A stretch of 64,000 nt of DNA from JBHBQE01 sp041776485 (GTDB taxonomy: Bacteria; Bacillota; Clostridia; Lachnospirales; Lachnospiraceae). Shown here piece by piece: positions 8,507 through 18,206 of this stretch. The position numbers and the translations under genes are program-made. Every line of letters starts with the position of its first letter. The stretch's first letter is position 1. The notes below the pieces were generated by a model. That model was given only the letters and a program-made list of their open reading frames with translations, was not told the DNA's origin and did not search any database. Where the stretch lies: assembly GCA_041776485.1 (NCBI GenBank), contig JBHBQE010000002.1, forward strand, positions 1 to 64,000, given 5' to 3'.

Positions 8507-8592
8507 TATGTATATATTACATATATTTTTCCCGAATGTATACAAAAATATATAAAAATTTACTTGACATAGCAATATAAATAATAATAAAC
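8507..8592 (+). promoter_or_regulatory. Sigma-A promoter and candidate GntR operators before the purine operon
   Basis: TTGACA at 8564-8569 is followed 17-18 nt later by a weak -10 (ATAAAC or TAAACT, about 8587-8593). Upstream lie an inverted repeat TATGTA-TATAT-TACATA (8507-8523) and the palindrome TGTATACA (8537-8544), the latter similar in style to HutC-subfamily operators. No purine riboswitch pattern was found in this leader. Operator assignment is inferred from position and symmetry only. Confidence 0.5.
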
Positions 8593-8648
8593 TACAAATA
8601 ATACTAATAGGTAATACCTATAAAAGAACATACAGAAAGGATGACTCT

Positions 8649-10016
8649 ATGAAAGAATTTTTAGAAAAGCGATTTCAGTTAAAGGAAAAAAATACCAATA
8701 TTAAAACGGAGTGTATTGCAGGTTTGACAACGTTTTTGACATGTACATATATTTTAGCGGTTAACCCTGCAATTTTATCTTCAACAGGAATGGATGCTAA
8801 AGCAGTATTGTGGGCTACGGCTATTTCTGCGGCTATCTCATGTATTGCAATGGGGTTATTAACTAATTTTCCCTTTGCATTGGCACCTGCAATGGGGCTA
8901 AATGCATACTTTGCCTATACGGTTTGCGGAACATTGGGGTTATCATGGCAAAATGCATTATTTTGTGTTTTTGTTGAGGGTGTAGCATTCAGTATTTTAA
9001 GTGTTATAGGAATGCAGGAAAAAATTGTTAATTCTATCCCGGAATGTATTAAACAGGCTATTTCGGCTGCTATAGGATTTTTCATTGCATTTGCAGGATT
9101 ACATAATGCGGGGATTATTGCAGCCGACAGTGATAATTTATTGAAGCTTGGAAACTTAAAGGATCCCGGTGTGATATTGGCATTAATAGGAACAGTATTT
9201 ACTGCCGGATTGGTTATAAAAAGAGTAAAGGGCGCTATATTAATTGGAATTTTATCTATTACATTTATTGGTTTATTTGTAACAAATCCTATGACAGGCA
9301 TGCATTATACAGAGTGGAAGGGATTGCTTGCATTGGAAAATCCTATCGAAGCGTTGGCACCCACCTTTGGGCAGTTACGTTTCAGCGGTCTATTTTCCAA
9401 GGGATTGGCAACTTCTATAGGAGTGCTGTTTGCTATTTTTAGTTTTTTGTTCGTTGATTTATTCGATAGTATAGGTGTACTTGTTGGTGTCGGAATAAAA
9501 GCGGGATTTGTAAATGAAAAGGGTGAATTACCGGGGGCAGGTAAGGCCTTGTTTGTATCTGCATCAGGAGCAGCCGTAGGTGCTGTGTTGGGAACCCAAA
9601 CAGTTACGGTTTTTGGTGCTGAAAGTACGACAGGTATTGCCGAAGGTGGCAGAACCGGTTTGACTGCAATTTTCGTGGGTCTGTTTTTTATTTTATCTTT
9701 ACTGTTTACTCCGTTATTTTTAATGATACCGGGAATAGCGACAGCACCTGCGCTGGTTATGGTTGGTATTTTTATGATGGAGCCTCTCTGTCATGTCGAT
9801 TTAAGTGATATTACCATTGCATTTCCTGTTTTTATTTGTGTTTCTTTTATGGCATTCACCTTTAATATTGCATATGGAATATTATTTGGATTACTGGCAT
9901 ATACAGGCGGAAAGTTATTTGCAGGTGAGTATAAAAAGTTAAGTATAGGTACTTGGGTATTGACAGGAATATTCCTGCTATACCTTATTTTAGAGGTGAT
10001 TTTTAGAGCTGCATGA
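8649..10016 (+). CDS. NCS2/AzgA-type purine base permease
   Basis: The 455-residue membrane protein starts with the hallmark of the AzgA/PbuG subfamily of NCS2 transporters (TECIAGLTTFLTCTYILAVN), followed by APAMGLNAYFAYTVC and the FVDLFDSIGVLVGVG segment. Known members bring adenine, guanine or hypoxanthine into the cell by proton symport. It is the first gene of a run through xanthine dehydrogenase-type subunits and adenine deaminase, which fits purine base uptake. GAAAGGA precedes the ATG. Confidence 0.9.
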   Translation: MKEFLEKRFQLKEKNTNIKTECIAGLTTFLTCTYILAVNPAILSSTGMDAKAVLWATAISAAISCIAMGLLTNFPFALAPAMGLNAYFAYTVCGTLGLSWQNALFCVFVEGVAFSILSVIGMQEKIVNSIPECIKQAISAAIGFFIAFAGLHNAGIIAADSDNLLKLGNLKDPGVILALIGTVFTAGLVIKRVKGAILIGILSITFIGLFVTNPMTGMHYTEWKGLLALENPIEALAPTFGQLRFSGLFSKGLATSIGVLFAIFSFLFVDLFDSIGVLVGVGIKAGFVNEKGELPGAGKALFVSASGAAVGAVLGTQTVTVFGAESTTGIAEGGRTGLTAIFVGLFFILSLLFTPLFLMIPGIATAPALVMVGIFMMEPLCHVDLSDITIAFPVFICVSFMAFTFNIAYGILFGLLAYTGGKLFAGEYKKLSIGTWVLTGIFLLYLILEVIFRAA

Positions 10017-10047
10017 TATTTACACAAAATATATGGAGAATTAGAGT

Positions 10048-12378
10048 ATGGGTATCAAATCAAATATAGATCGTGTAGACGCCATAGCAAAGGTTACAGG
10101 GAGAGCTAAGTATACAGAGGATTTAATTCCTGGCAACGCCTTGGTAGCAAAGCTGTTACATAGCACGATTGCAAATGGAAGAGTAATACATATAGATATT
10201 GATGAGGCAAAAAAAATAAAGGGTGTTGAGATGATTTTAACATGCTTTGATATACCTCAAATTAAATATGCTACTGCAGGTCACCCGCACTCAATAGATC
10301 CTGACCATTTAGATGTTGCAACTAAGACAATGCTGACAGATAGGATTAAATATTACGGCGATGAGATAGCTGTGGTAGTGGCTAGAGATGAAATAATTGC
10401 AGATCGTGCACTGGAAAAAATAAGGGTTTGCTATGAGATATATGAACCCTACAGGCACCCTGATGAGGCATTAAGCAGTAAGGATATTTTGCATGAGGAT
10501 TATCCTAAAAATATTCTTTCCAGAATGGATTTTGAAATAGATGGAAATGATGTTAGTTTTTCCGAAGAGGAATATGAAGCAAAAGAAAAGATACCGGGAT
10601 TTGAGAATATGGAATGTACTGGATTTTTTCTTCCAACAGTACAGCATGTTCATATAGAAAATATTTGCTGCTTTGCTTACATGGAAAACAAGCAGATTAT
10701 TGTAGTTTCACCAAGCCAGATGCCTCATACGCTGCGACATCATATTTCGGAGGCATTGGATAAAAAGTTATCCGATATAAGAGTAATTAAACCATATGTG
10801 GGTGGTGGCTTCGGGAATAAGCAGGATACATATTTTGAACCATTGGCTGCTTTATTAAGCGAAAGATTAAATGGTGCATGTGTTGCGATTGTATTAAACA
10901 GGCATGAAACTTTTGTTAATAGCAGAGTTAGGCATGCAATGGATATAGTTTCTGCGCAAAGAGCAGATGATGAAGGTAATCTTGTGGATAGAGGAGTTAT
11001 TATAAATGCTTACAGTGGAGCATATGGCTCTAATGGACATGCCGTGGCAGCATATGCAGTTACTAATTTTTTTCAGCTTTATCCGGTTAAAGGTAAGCAA
11101 ATAGGCAGGTCAATGAGCTTTTATAGTAATATACCCTCTGCCGGAGCAATGCGTGGATATGGAATACCTCAGATTACCTTTGCTATGGAAGCTCAAATTG
11201 ACGATATTGCTTATAAAAATAATTGGGATCCTTTATGGTTTAGAAAAAGGAATATTATGCCTAAGGATTTTTTTGACCCATTTGATAAATTTTATTGTCA
11301 AAGCAATGGTCTTTTGGAGTGCATATCTGTTGGAAGCGAAAAAATGGAATGGAAATCTAAAAGGATAATGTACGATAAACTTAACCAAAATTCTTCAGAT
11401 ATAAAATATGGAGTGGGTATGGCTGTATTTGCATATAAAACCGGTGTGTACCCCATTCAATTGGAAACAGCGTCGTCAAGATTTTTATTAAATGAGGACG
11501 GGACGGTTGAGGTTCAGGTGGGGTCAACGGAACTGGGGCAAGGCTCAGATACTGTAATGCTGCAGATTGCGTCTGAGAGTACAGGTATACCTGAGGCGGA
11601 TATTCGCATAGTTTCTTTTCAGGATACTGACGTTTCCCCTCATGATGCGGGAGCTTATGCATCAAGGCAAACTTACGTATCAGGGGGAGCGGTAAAAAAG
11701 GTTGGATTGCTTTTTAAAGAAAAAATAATAGAAAGAGCAGCTATGCTTGCTGGAATAAGCAGTAAAGATCTGACGATAGAGAAAGGTAAAGTATGCAGTG
11801 CTATAGATAAAAAGGTGGTTATGACAGTGGGAGATGTTGCCATGCGTATGCAGTATGAAAATAATCTTACCAGAGCCAGTGAGCATATTACCGCTGAAGC
11901 AACCCATACGGCCCATTCTAATTGTTTTTCATTTGGAGCCAGTTTTGTGGATTTGGAGGTAGATATTAGGATTGGAAAGATTAAGATAAATAAGGTAATC
12001 GCGGTACATGACAGTGGGAATATATTAAATGAACATTTGGCACGCGGGCAGGTTCAAGGTGGTGTTGTTATGGGGCTTGGGTATGCCGTAACCGAGCAAA
12101 TGCTGTTTGATAAACAAACACTGCGACCACTAAATGCTAATTTGCTGGATTATAAGATACCAACTTCAATGGATATACCACCAATAGAAGTATATTTTGT
12201 GGATACATGGGAACCTACAGGACCTTATGGGAACAAGGGGCTGGCGGAGCCCCCTGTAATCCCTCAGGCACCCGCCGTTAGAAATGCCGTTTTACATGCT
12301 ACGGGTGTGGGAATAAATACATTACCTCTTAACCCGGAGAACCTTATACATAATTTTAAAAAATTTGGAATTATATAA
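10048..12378 (+). CDS. xdhA: Xanthine dehydrogenase-family molybdenum subunit
   Basis: The 776-residue subunit belongs to the molybdopterin-binding large-subunit family. It shows KPYVGGGFGNKQD, GSTELGQGSDT and the active-site glutamate E734 in the conserved GLAEPPVIPQAP stretch. It would hydroxylate a purine (hypoxanthine or xanthine), passing electrons to the Fe-S and FAD subunits encoded next. The gene lies 31 nt after the permease. Related enzymes include nicotinate and selenium-dependent purine hydroxylases, so the exact substrate is not fixed by sequence. No Mo-cofactor sulfuration (XdhC/YagQ-type) gene is nearby. Confidence 0.85.
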   Translation: MGIKSNIDRVDAIAKVTGRAKYTEDLIPGNALVAKLLHSTIANGRVIHIDIDEAKKIKGVEMILTCFDIPQIKYATAGHPHSIDPDHLDVATKTMLTDRIKYYGDEIAVVVARDEIIADRALEKIRVCYEIYEPYRHPDEALSSKDILHEDYPKNILSRMDFEIDGNDVSFSEEEYEAKEKIPGFENMECTGFFLPTVQHVHIENICCFAYMENKQIIVVSPSQMPHTLRHHISEALDKKLSDIRVIKPYVGGGFGNKQDTYFEPLAALLSERLNGACVAIVLNRHETFVNSRVRHAMDIVSAQRADDEGNLVDRGVIINAYSGAYGSNGHAVAAYAVTNFFQLYPVKGKQIGRSMSFYSNIPSAGAMRGYGIPQITFAMEAQIDDIAYKNNWDPLWFRKRNIMPKDFFDPFDKFYCQSNGLLECISVGSEKMEWKSKRIMYDKLNQNSSDIKYGVGMAVFAYKTGVYPIQLETASSRFLLNEDGTVEVQVGSTELGQGSDTVMLQIASESTGIPEADIRIVSFQDTDVSPHDAGAYASRQTYVSGGAVKKVGLLFKEKIIERAAMLAGISSKDLTIEKGKVCSAIDKKVVMTVGDVAMRMQYENNLTRASEHITAEATHTAHSNCFSFGASFVDLEVDIRIGKIKINKVIAVHDSGNILNEHLARGQVQGGVVMGLGYAVTEQMLFDKQTLRPLNANLLDYKIPTSMDIPPIEVYFVDTWEPTGPYGNKGLAEPPVIPQAPAVRNAVLHATGVGINTLPLNPENLIHNFKKFGII

Positions 12379-12434
12379 ATTTTGAAAATTCATAGAAAGG
12401 GATAATACCGTAGTAGTTATGGTATGTATATGAT

Positions 12435-13322
12435 ATGTTTGATATAAAAAATGTTTACCGGCCTGAAACATTAGATGAAACCTTTAGCATTTTAAAAACA
12501 GATGTTGATGCTTTGCCGTATATGGGAGGCACTGATGTTCTTATAAAAATAAAACAAAAAAGTAATGTATCCCAAAGCTTAATATATTTAGGTGATGTAA
12601 AGGAATTAAAAGGTATATTTTTACATAATGGATACATTAGTATTAAGTCGGGTGAATGCTTTTTTAATTTGATTAAAAATCCTATCATTCAAAATAATAT
12701 TCCAATTTTGAAAAAGGTCTCAAAATGTGTCGGCAGTCCACAGATTAGAAATGTCGCTACAATTGGTGGAAATATTTGTAACGGAGCAGTCAGTGCAGAT
12801 AGTGTACCTGCGTTATTGGTGCTAAAGGCTAAGTTATTATTAAAAAATGCTGATTCTGAAAGGATAGTACCTATAGAAAAGTTTTTTTTCGGACCGGGGA
12901 AAACGGTTAAGAAAAGGGAAGAATTGTTGATTCAGGTAGATATAATGAGTAAGGACTATAAAGGATATGGTTTTGACTATATAAAATTTGGTCAAAGGAA
13001 TGTAATGGAAATTGCAACCTTGGGTTGTGCGGCCGGTGTAAAGCTTAGCAATAATGGAACAAACATATCGGATATCAGAATTGCTCTAAGCGTAGCAGCA
13101 CCCAAAGCAATTAGGTGTTATGCGACAGAAAATGAGATTAGAGGACTTGAGATAGGGGAAGAAATATTTAAAAAAATAAAGCAATCAATATTAGCTGAAA
13201 CTAGCGTCAGAGAAAGCTTTAGAGCATCTAAGGAACTTAGAAATCAGTTAATACGGGAATTAAGCTGTAGGGCTGTAGAAAATGCAATAAATCGTGCGAG
13301 GGATATAGAATGTTGGAAATAA
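12435..13322 (+). CDS. xdhB: Xanthine dehydrogenase-family FAD subunit
   Basis: The 295-residue protein is of the CO/xanthine dehydrogenase FAD-binding type. FAD-contact motifs are YMGGTDVLIKIK near the N-terminus and NVATIGGNICNGAVSADS in the middle. It passes electrons from the Fe-S subunit to an acceptor, normally NAD+. Its ribosome binding site is poor: the nearest AAAGGGA is about 30 nt upstream of the ATG, and a small hairpin (ATACC...GGTAT) lies between. Translation may therefore depend on coupling or on remodelling of this leader. Its 3' end overlaps the Fe-S subunit by 13 nt. Confidence 0.86.
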   Translation: MFDIKNVYRPETLDETFSILKTDVDALPYMGGTDVLIKIKQKSNVSQSLIYLGDVKELKGIFLHNGYISIKSGECFFNLIKNPIIQNNIPILKKVSKCVGSPQIRNVATIGGNICNGAVSADSVPALLVLKAKLLLKNADSERIVPIEKFFFGPGKTVKKREELLIQVDIMSKDYKGYGFDYIKFGQRNVMEIATLGCAAGVKLSNNGTNISDIRIALSVAAPKAIRCYATENEIRGLEIGEEIFKKIKQSILAETSVRESFRASKELRNQLIRELSCRAVENAINRARDIECWK

Positions 13323-13795
13323 TAAACTGTAATGTAAATGGAAATGATATTGATATTGCGGTAGATGTAAGAGAGAGTTTGTTAGATGTATTAAGGAATA
13401 AGCTGGGATTAACCAGTGTTAAAAGAGGATGTGAAGAAGGAGAATGTGGAGCATGCACAGTTTTGGTAGATGGTAGAGCCATAGATAGTTGCTGTTATTT
13501 GGCGGTATGTGCTGATAAAAAGAAAATATTAACAGTGGAGGGGTTAAAGGGAAAAAATGGACTATTACACCCTGTTCAACAGGCCTTTATTGACGAAGCT
13601 GCGGTACAATGTGGATTTTGTACACCCGGATTTATTATGTCAGCATTGGAGATATTAAATACGGGAGAGATATACTCTAAGGAGAAAATTAAAGAGCTTA
13701 TTTCAGGTCATCTATGCAGGTGTACAGGATATGAAAATATTATAAATGCGATTCATAAAGCTATAATGGAAAGGGAAAAATATGAGAACTGTTGA
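13310..13795 (+). CDS. xdhC: Xanthine dehydrogenase-family 2Fe-2S subunit
   Basis: The 161-residue ferredoxin-like subunit carries both expected [2Fe-2S] sites: the plant-type cluster (C41, C46, C49, C61; CEEGECGACTV) and the helical-bundle cluster (CGFCTPG with CRCTGYENI). It links the molybdenum site to FAD. It overlaps the FAD gene upstream and adenine deaminase downstream by about 14 nt each, which points to tight translational coupling. The symbol follows the E. coli xdhABC naming and is by homology class only. Confidence 0.88.
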   Translation: MLEIINCNVNGNDIDIAVDVRESLLDVLRNKLGLTSVKRGCEEGECGACTVLVDGRAIDSCCYLAVCADKKKILTVEGLKGKNGLLHPVQQAFIDEAAVQCGFCTPGFIMSALEILNTGEIYSKEKIKELISGHLCRCTGYENIINAIHKAIMEREKYENC

Positions 13796-15545
13796 AGAAT
13801 TAAAGGAATTAATTGCAGCAGGAAAAGGAGAGACTTCCTGTGATTACAAGCTTAGCAATGTTAAATTGGTCAATGTATTTTCCGCACAGGTGTATGCAAC
13901 AGATATTTATATTAAGGGCAAAAGGATTATTTCTATAGACACGAATGCCAATTTAAAGGCAAATAATATCATTGACTGTCATGGAATGTTTGCTATACCC
14001 GGATTTATTGATTCCCATATGCACTTTGAGTCTACAATGTTATCTCCGGAGGCGTTAGCCCAGGAAATTATACCCAAGGGAACCACCACACTAATGGCAG
14101 ACCTAATGGAAATTGCAAATGTGGCGGGAAAAGCAGGATTAGAGGAAATGCTTTTATCAATAAAGGAGTTGCCTTACAGGATGCTATTGGAGATATCTTC
14201 CAGAGTACCGACCGCACCGGGACTTGAAACTAATGGAGAAACGCTTGGCACATACGAGGTAAGCCAATTGCTGGATTGGGATGAAAGCAGAAGCTTGGGG
14301 GAAATGGATGCAGCTAAAATATTGATATCAAAAGAGGATGAGTATTTAGAAAAAATTTTAGCAGCGTTAAACAGGGGATTGGTAGTAAATGGACACGCCA
14401 TAGGACATTTGGGACAAGAGCTTAATATTTACGCGTCCTCAGGTATTTCAGATGATCATGAATGCGTGACTTACTCTGAATTGTTGGGCAGGTTACAGGT
14501 CGGAATGAAGGTATTTATCAGAGAAGGAAGCAGTGAGAGAAATGTGGATGAATTGATATCGGAGGTGGTGTCAAAAAAATTGCCTACGGATAACCTTATG
14601 TTTTGCACTGATGATAAGCATATAAGTGATATTCGCAGGGAGGGTCATATTAATTATAATGTTAATCGTGCAATAGAGCTTGGGTTACCTGCAATGCAGG
14701 CAATACAAATGGCGACAATAAATGCTGCAAAGCATTTTAGAATGGAGGATCAGCTGGGAAGCATTACTCCGGGAAGATATGCAGATATTATTCTTTCAGA
14801 GAGTATGGAAAAAATTGAACCCGTACAAGTGTGGTTTGAGGGAAGCCCGGTTACCGATAAAAACGGTCTGCTGGATAAGGTTTATGTTAGACAGTATCCT
14901 GAATGGATAAAGGATACTGTACATCTTAAGACTAAGATAACAGAAAAATCCTTTGAAATATCACAGTGTGATAATTTTGAGGCAGTATCAATCAGAGCAA
15001 TTGAGTTGATTAAAAACCAAATTATTAATAAAGAAAAAATAGTGGATATTATACCAGTACAGGGTAAGCTATGCTCTGATATCAGCAAAGATATTTTGAA
15101 AATTGCAGTAGTGGAAAGGTATGGCAAAAATGGAGATATTGGTAAGGGATTTGTAATCGGTTTTGGCTTAAAGCAAGGTGCAGTAGCTTATTCAATGTCA
15201 CATGATCATCATAATATTGTTGTTATAGGGACTAATGATAAGGATATGGCGGTATGCGTTAATTATCTGGAAAAAATTCACGGTGGGGCCTGTGTATCGA
15301 TGAATGGAAAGGTATTAGCAGATATATGTTTGCCTATTGGAGGTTTAATGAGTGAAAAATCTGCTGATGAAGTAAATGATGAACTGGAAATAATTAATAA
15401 AGAGATAAAAAAATTAGGCTGTCCGTTAGATTCACCGTTAATGACACTTAGCTTTATATCATTACCCACGGTTCCTGAGCTTGGAATTACAGATAAGGGA
15501 TTGATTGATGTGATAAACCATAAAATTATATCTTTAACGGTATAA
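13782..15545 (+). CDS. ade: Adenine deaminase
   Basis: The 587-residue amidohydrolase converts adenine to hypoxanthine and ammonia. It has the metal-binding motif GFIDSHMHFESTM, the TDDKH motif, and the C-terminal extension typical of Ade/AdeC-type enzymes (SHDHHNIVVIGTND). The length matches the family. Its product is a natural substrate for the xanthine dehydrogenase-type enzyme encoded immediately upstream, with which it overlaps by 14 nt. A hairpin lies downstream before the alcohol dehydrogenase gene. Confidence 0.93.
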   Translation: MRTVEELKELIAAGKGETSCDYKLSNVKLVNVFSAQVYATDIYIKGKRIISIDTNANLKANNIIDCHGMFAIPGFIDSHMHFESTMLSPEALAQEIIPKGTTTLMADLMEIANVAGKAGLEEMLLSIKELPYRMLLEISSRVPTAPGLETNGETLGTYEVSQLLDWDESRSLGEMDAAKILISKEDEYLEKILAALNRGLVVNGHAIGHLGQELNIYASSGISDDHECVTYSELLGRLQVGMKVFIREGSSERNVDELISEVVSKKLPTDNLMFCTDDKHISDIRREGHINYNVNRAIELGLPAMQAIQMATINAAKHFRMEDQLGSITPGRYADIILSESMEKIEPVQVWFEGSPVTDKNGLLDKVYVRQYPEWIKDTVHLKTKITEKSFEISQCDNFEAVSIRAIELIKNQIINKEKIVDIIPVQGKLCSDISKDILKIAVVERYGKNGDIGKGFVIGFGLKQGAVAYSMSHDHHNIVVIGTNDKDMAVCVNYLEKIHGGACVSMNGKVLADICLPIGGLMSEKSADEVNDELEIINKEIKKLGCPLDSPLMTLSFISLPTVPELGITDKGLIDVINHKIISLTV

Positions 15546-15571
15546 GGAACACCTTGCAATATCCCCTCTTT

Positions 15572-15608
15572 CCCCCTATACTGTGAATATAATTTACAGC
15601 ATAGGGGG
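15572..15608 (+). promoter_or_regulatory. Hairpin that covers the ribosome binding site of the next gene
   Basis: CCCCCTAT (15572-15579) pairs perfectly with ATAGGGGG (15601-15608), and TGT/ACA pairs inside. The G-run of the right arm is the only Shine-Dalgarno for the ATG at 15615. The structure could uncouple translation of the alcohol dehydrogenase from the purine operon, or respond to a signal. No U-tract follows, so it does not look like a simple terminator. Confidence 0.6.
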
Positions 15609-15614
15609 AAGCTT

Positions 15615-16814
15615 ATGAGAGATTTTACTTATTTTTCCAATACAGAAATAGTATTTGGGAAGGATACTGAGAATTTAACCGGAAAGCTGTGTAAAAAGCA
15701 TGGCGGCACCAATATATTTATTGTTTATGGTGGCGGAAGCGTTGAAAAGAGCGGTCTTTTAGATACCGTCATTAAAAGCATAGAGGAGAATGGGTTAAAG
15801 GTTAAAGCAATTGGCGGAGTTGTTCCAAATCCCATTCTTTCCCATGGGGAATATTTAATTCAGGAAGCAATTAAATTTAATGCGGATTTAATTTTGGGTA
15901 TAGGTGGGGGTTCTGCCATTGATACCGCTAAACTGGTGGCGCACGGTGTGGCAAATCCTACAGAAAATGTATGGGATTATTGGTCAGGGAAACTGCCGCC
16001 TGGGAGTATTCCTATAGGCTGTATTCCTACACTTCCCGCAACAGGCACTGAAAGCAGCAATTCTTCTGTTATCACAAACGATAAGGTGGAGCCAAAGCAA
16101 AAAAGAGGGCTTAATACAGATTTAAACAGACCGGCATTTGCCATAATGAATCCCTGTCTTTGCATGAGTTTGCCTAAATATCAAGTGGGTGCAGGTGTTA
16201 CAGATATATTTATGCACAATGCTGAGAGGTTTTTTACAACTGTGCAGGGAAATCATCTGTCAGACGAGCTGGCAATAGGCGTATTTAAGAATATTATCTG
16301 CTATGGCAAAATAGCGGTAAACAATATTACAGATTATGAGGCAATGAGCGAAGTCATGTGGACAGGTACTATCGCTCACAACAACATTACAGGGTTGGGG
16401 GCTATGGGAGATACCAATAGGGAAGGGGATTGGTCCTGTCACCAGCTTGGACATTCTTTATCCGCCATATATAACTCAACCCATGGAGCTACTTTAAGCG
16501 GAGTTTTTAAATCATGGGCAAATTATGTTATGGAGGAGGATTACAGCCGTTTTGCTTTTTTCGGCAGACGAGTGTTTGGCATAGAGGAAAAGGATGACAG
16601 AATCTGCGCAAAGCTGTCGGTAGGAAGAATCACAGAATTTTTCAAAAGCCTGTCTATGCCAACGAATCTTACGGAATTACTGGGTAAGAAGCCAACCGCT
16701 GAGGAAATAGAAACATTGGCACTTCACTGTTCATATGATAAAACCCGAACCATAGGAACTTTTAAGACGTTGGGTTATGAGGATATGTTAAAAGTTTATC
16801 AGGAAGCGGTTTAA
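15615..16814 (+). CDS. Iron-containing alcohol dehydrogenase
   Basis: The 399-residue family III (Fe-dependent) dehydrogenase is close in style to NADPH-dependent butanol/YqhD-type enzymes. Visible are the NAD(P) site GIGGGSAIDTAK, the GTES segment (PATGTESSNSS), and metal ligands D and H in VTDIFMHNAER, H in CHQLGHSLS and H in NSTHGATLSG. It reduces an aldehyde or oxidises an alcohol; the substrate is unknown. It is the last metabolic gene before the two-component pair, and its ribosome binding site is folded into a hairpin, so its expression may differ from that of the purine genes. Confidence 0.88.
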   Translation: MRDFTYFSNTEIVFGKDTENLTGKLCKKHGGTNIFIVYGGGSVEKSGLLDTVIKSIEENGLKVKAIGGVVPNPILSHGEYLIQEAIKFNADLILGIGGGSAIDTAKLVAHGVANPTENVWDYWSGKLPPGSIPIGCIPTLPATGTESSNSSVITNDKVEPKQKRGLNTDLNRPAFAIMNPCLCMSLPKYQVGAGVTDIFMHNAERFFTTVQGNHLSDELAIGVFKNIICYGKIAVNNITDYEAMSEVMWTGTIAHNNITGLGAMGDTNREGDWSCHQLGHSLSAIYNSTHGATLSGVFKSWANYVMEEDYSRFAFFGRRVFGIEEKDDRICAKLSVGRITEFFKSLSMPTNLTELLGKKPTAEEIETLALHCSYDKTRTIGTFKTLGYEDMLKVYQEAV

Positions 16815-16850
16815 CAGCATGCTTTGGATACATAGTTATGAGACAATAAT

Positions 16851-18191
16851 ATGAAATTATCCCATACTGCTTTAGATATTTATGCCTTGATAATTTCCTG
16901 TATTTTGCTGATTGTCTATATTTTACAGAGGAAAAGAACTGATAGGATAAATAAATATTTAATTGGCTGGAACAGTTTTTTAATTCTTATTTTTCTTTTT
17001 GATTTTTTAAAGTGGCATTTAAGGGGGAAAATAGATTATCTGCTGCAGTTTAAAATTGTGTATTATTCCATATTTGTTATAGTCATCACTATGTTCATAT
17101 TCTATCATCTGTATTTTGTAGAATATATAAGAAAATGGATTACAGTCAGTGATATATATAAATATATTGCTATACCTATTGCACTTATTTCTCTGATAGT
17201 CTGGTTTGGATTTAAGGACAGCAGGCTTTTCTTCTTAATTGCCTATAATGCTGTTAATGTAGAGGGTCCCCTATATAACTATATACAGCTTCCTGCATTT
17301 TTACTGATAGTTTATAATATGCTCTTTGTATTTCGGCACTTGGCTAAAACCAGCAAAAAAGAGGCTCTTATGATTATATTTTTGAATTTTTTGCTGGTGC
17401 TTGCAATTGTAATGGAATTTTTGTGGGATATTACTATTTTATATTTAGGAACATTGCTTTCTCTGATTTTACTTTTTGGAATTATTACAACTGAACAAAG
17501 CAGAATATTGTCAGAAACAAAGGTAACATTGATTGAAAATAGAATAGCCATTGCCATGAGTCAAATTCAGCCTCATTTTTTGTATAATACTCTGGGAACA
17601 ATAGAGGTGCTTTGCTATAAAGATCCTGATATGGCAGGCCAGGCAATTAATTATTTTGCAAATTATATGAGAATGAATTTAGAGGCAATGAACAGAACAA
17701 AGCCAATTTCCTTTAAACGGGAGTTAAAGCATATTGAAACCTATTTGTGGATTGAGAAGCTTAGATTTCAAGAAAAATTAAATGTTATTTACAATATAGC
17801 TGATTGTGATTTTCAGGTGCCGGCACTGTCTATACAGCCTATAGTGGAGAATGCAGTAAAACATGGGATTTGTGGCAAGGAAGAGCCTGGTACTATAAAA
17901 ATCGAAGTTAAAGACAATCGGGAGTTCTATGAGATAATAATCAGTGACGATGGCCCGGGGTTTGATGTTAATAGCTTGCAGAAATTCCAAATAGACTATA
18001 ATTCAGGTAAGATTTTAAATTCCGATGAAATACATCAATCTTTGGTTTTGGATGACGGAAGAACTCATTTAGGTATTGAAAATGTCAGGCAAAGACTGGG
18101 ACTTATGGTGGGAGCTTCCCTTGAAATCAACAGTGAAATAGGTATGGGAACAAATGCCGTAATTATAATTGCAAAGCAATCCGGTAAATAG
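16851..18191 (+). CDS. LytS-type (5-6 TM) sensor histidine kinase
   Basis: The 446-residue kinase has several hydrophobic helices in its first 220 residues, then a His_kinase (PF06580-type) domain with phospho-acceptor H242 in QIQPHFLYNTL. A HATPase domain follows (QPIVENAVKHG, DDGPGFD, GIENVRQRL). There is no separate extracellular sensor domain, so the signal is probably sensed in the membrane. The response regulator follows after 15 nt. The pair sits directly in front of the BMP-type nucleoside importer, its likely target. Confidence 0.87.
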   Translation: MKLSHTALDIYALIISCILLIVYILQRKRTDRINKYLIGWNSFLILIFLFDFLKWHLRGKIDYLLQFKIVYYSIFVIVITMFIFYHLYFVEYIRKWITVSDIYKYIAIPIALISLIVWFGFKDSRLFFLIAYNAVNVEGPLYNYIQLPAFLLIVYNMLFVFRHLAKTSKKEALMIIFLNFLLVLAIVMEFLWDITILYLGTLLSLILLFGIITTEQSRILSETKVTLIENRIAIAMSQIQPHFLYNTLGTIEVLCYKDPDMAGQAINYFANYMRMNLEAMNRTKPISFKRELKHIETYLWIEKLRFQEKLNVIYNIADCDFQVPALSIQPIVENAVKHGICGKEEPGTIKIEVKDNREFYEIIISDDGPGFDVNSLQKFQIDYNSGKILNSDEIHQSLVLDDGRTHLGIENVRQRLGLMVGASLEINSEIGMGTNAVIIIAKQSGK

Positions 18192-18206
18192 TCAAGGAGG
18201 AAAAGA

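Noticed and set aside
8417..8648. Purine riboswitch before the purine permease gene
   Set aside because: The conserved loop segments of the purine aptamer were looked for and not found; palindromes and a GntR gene explain control better.
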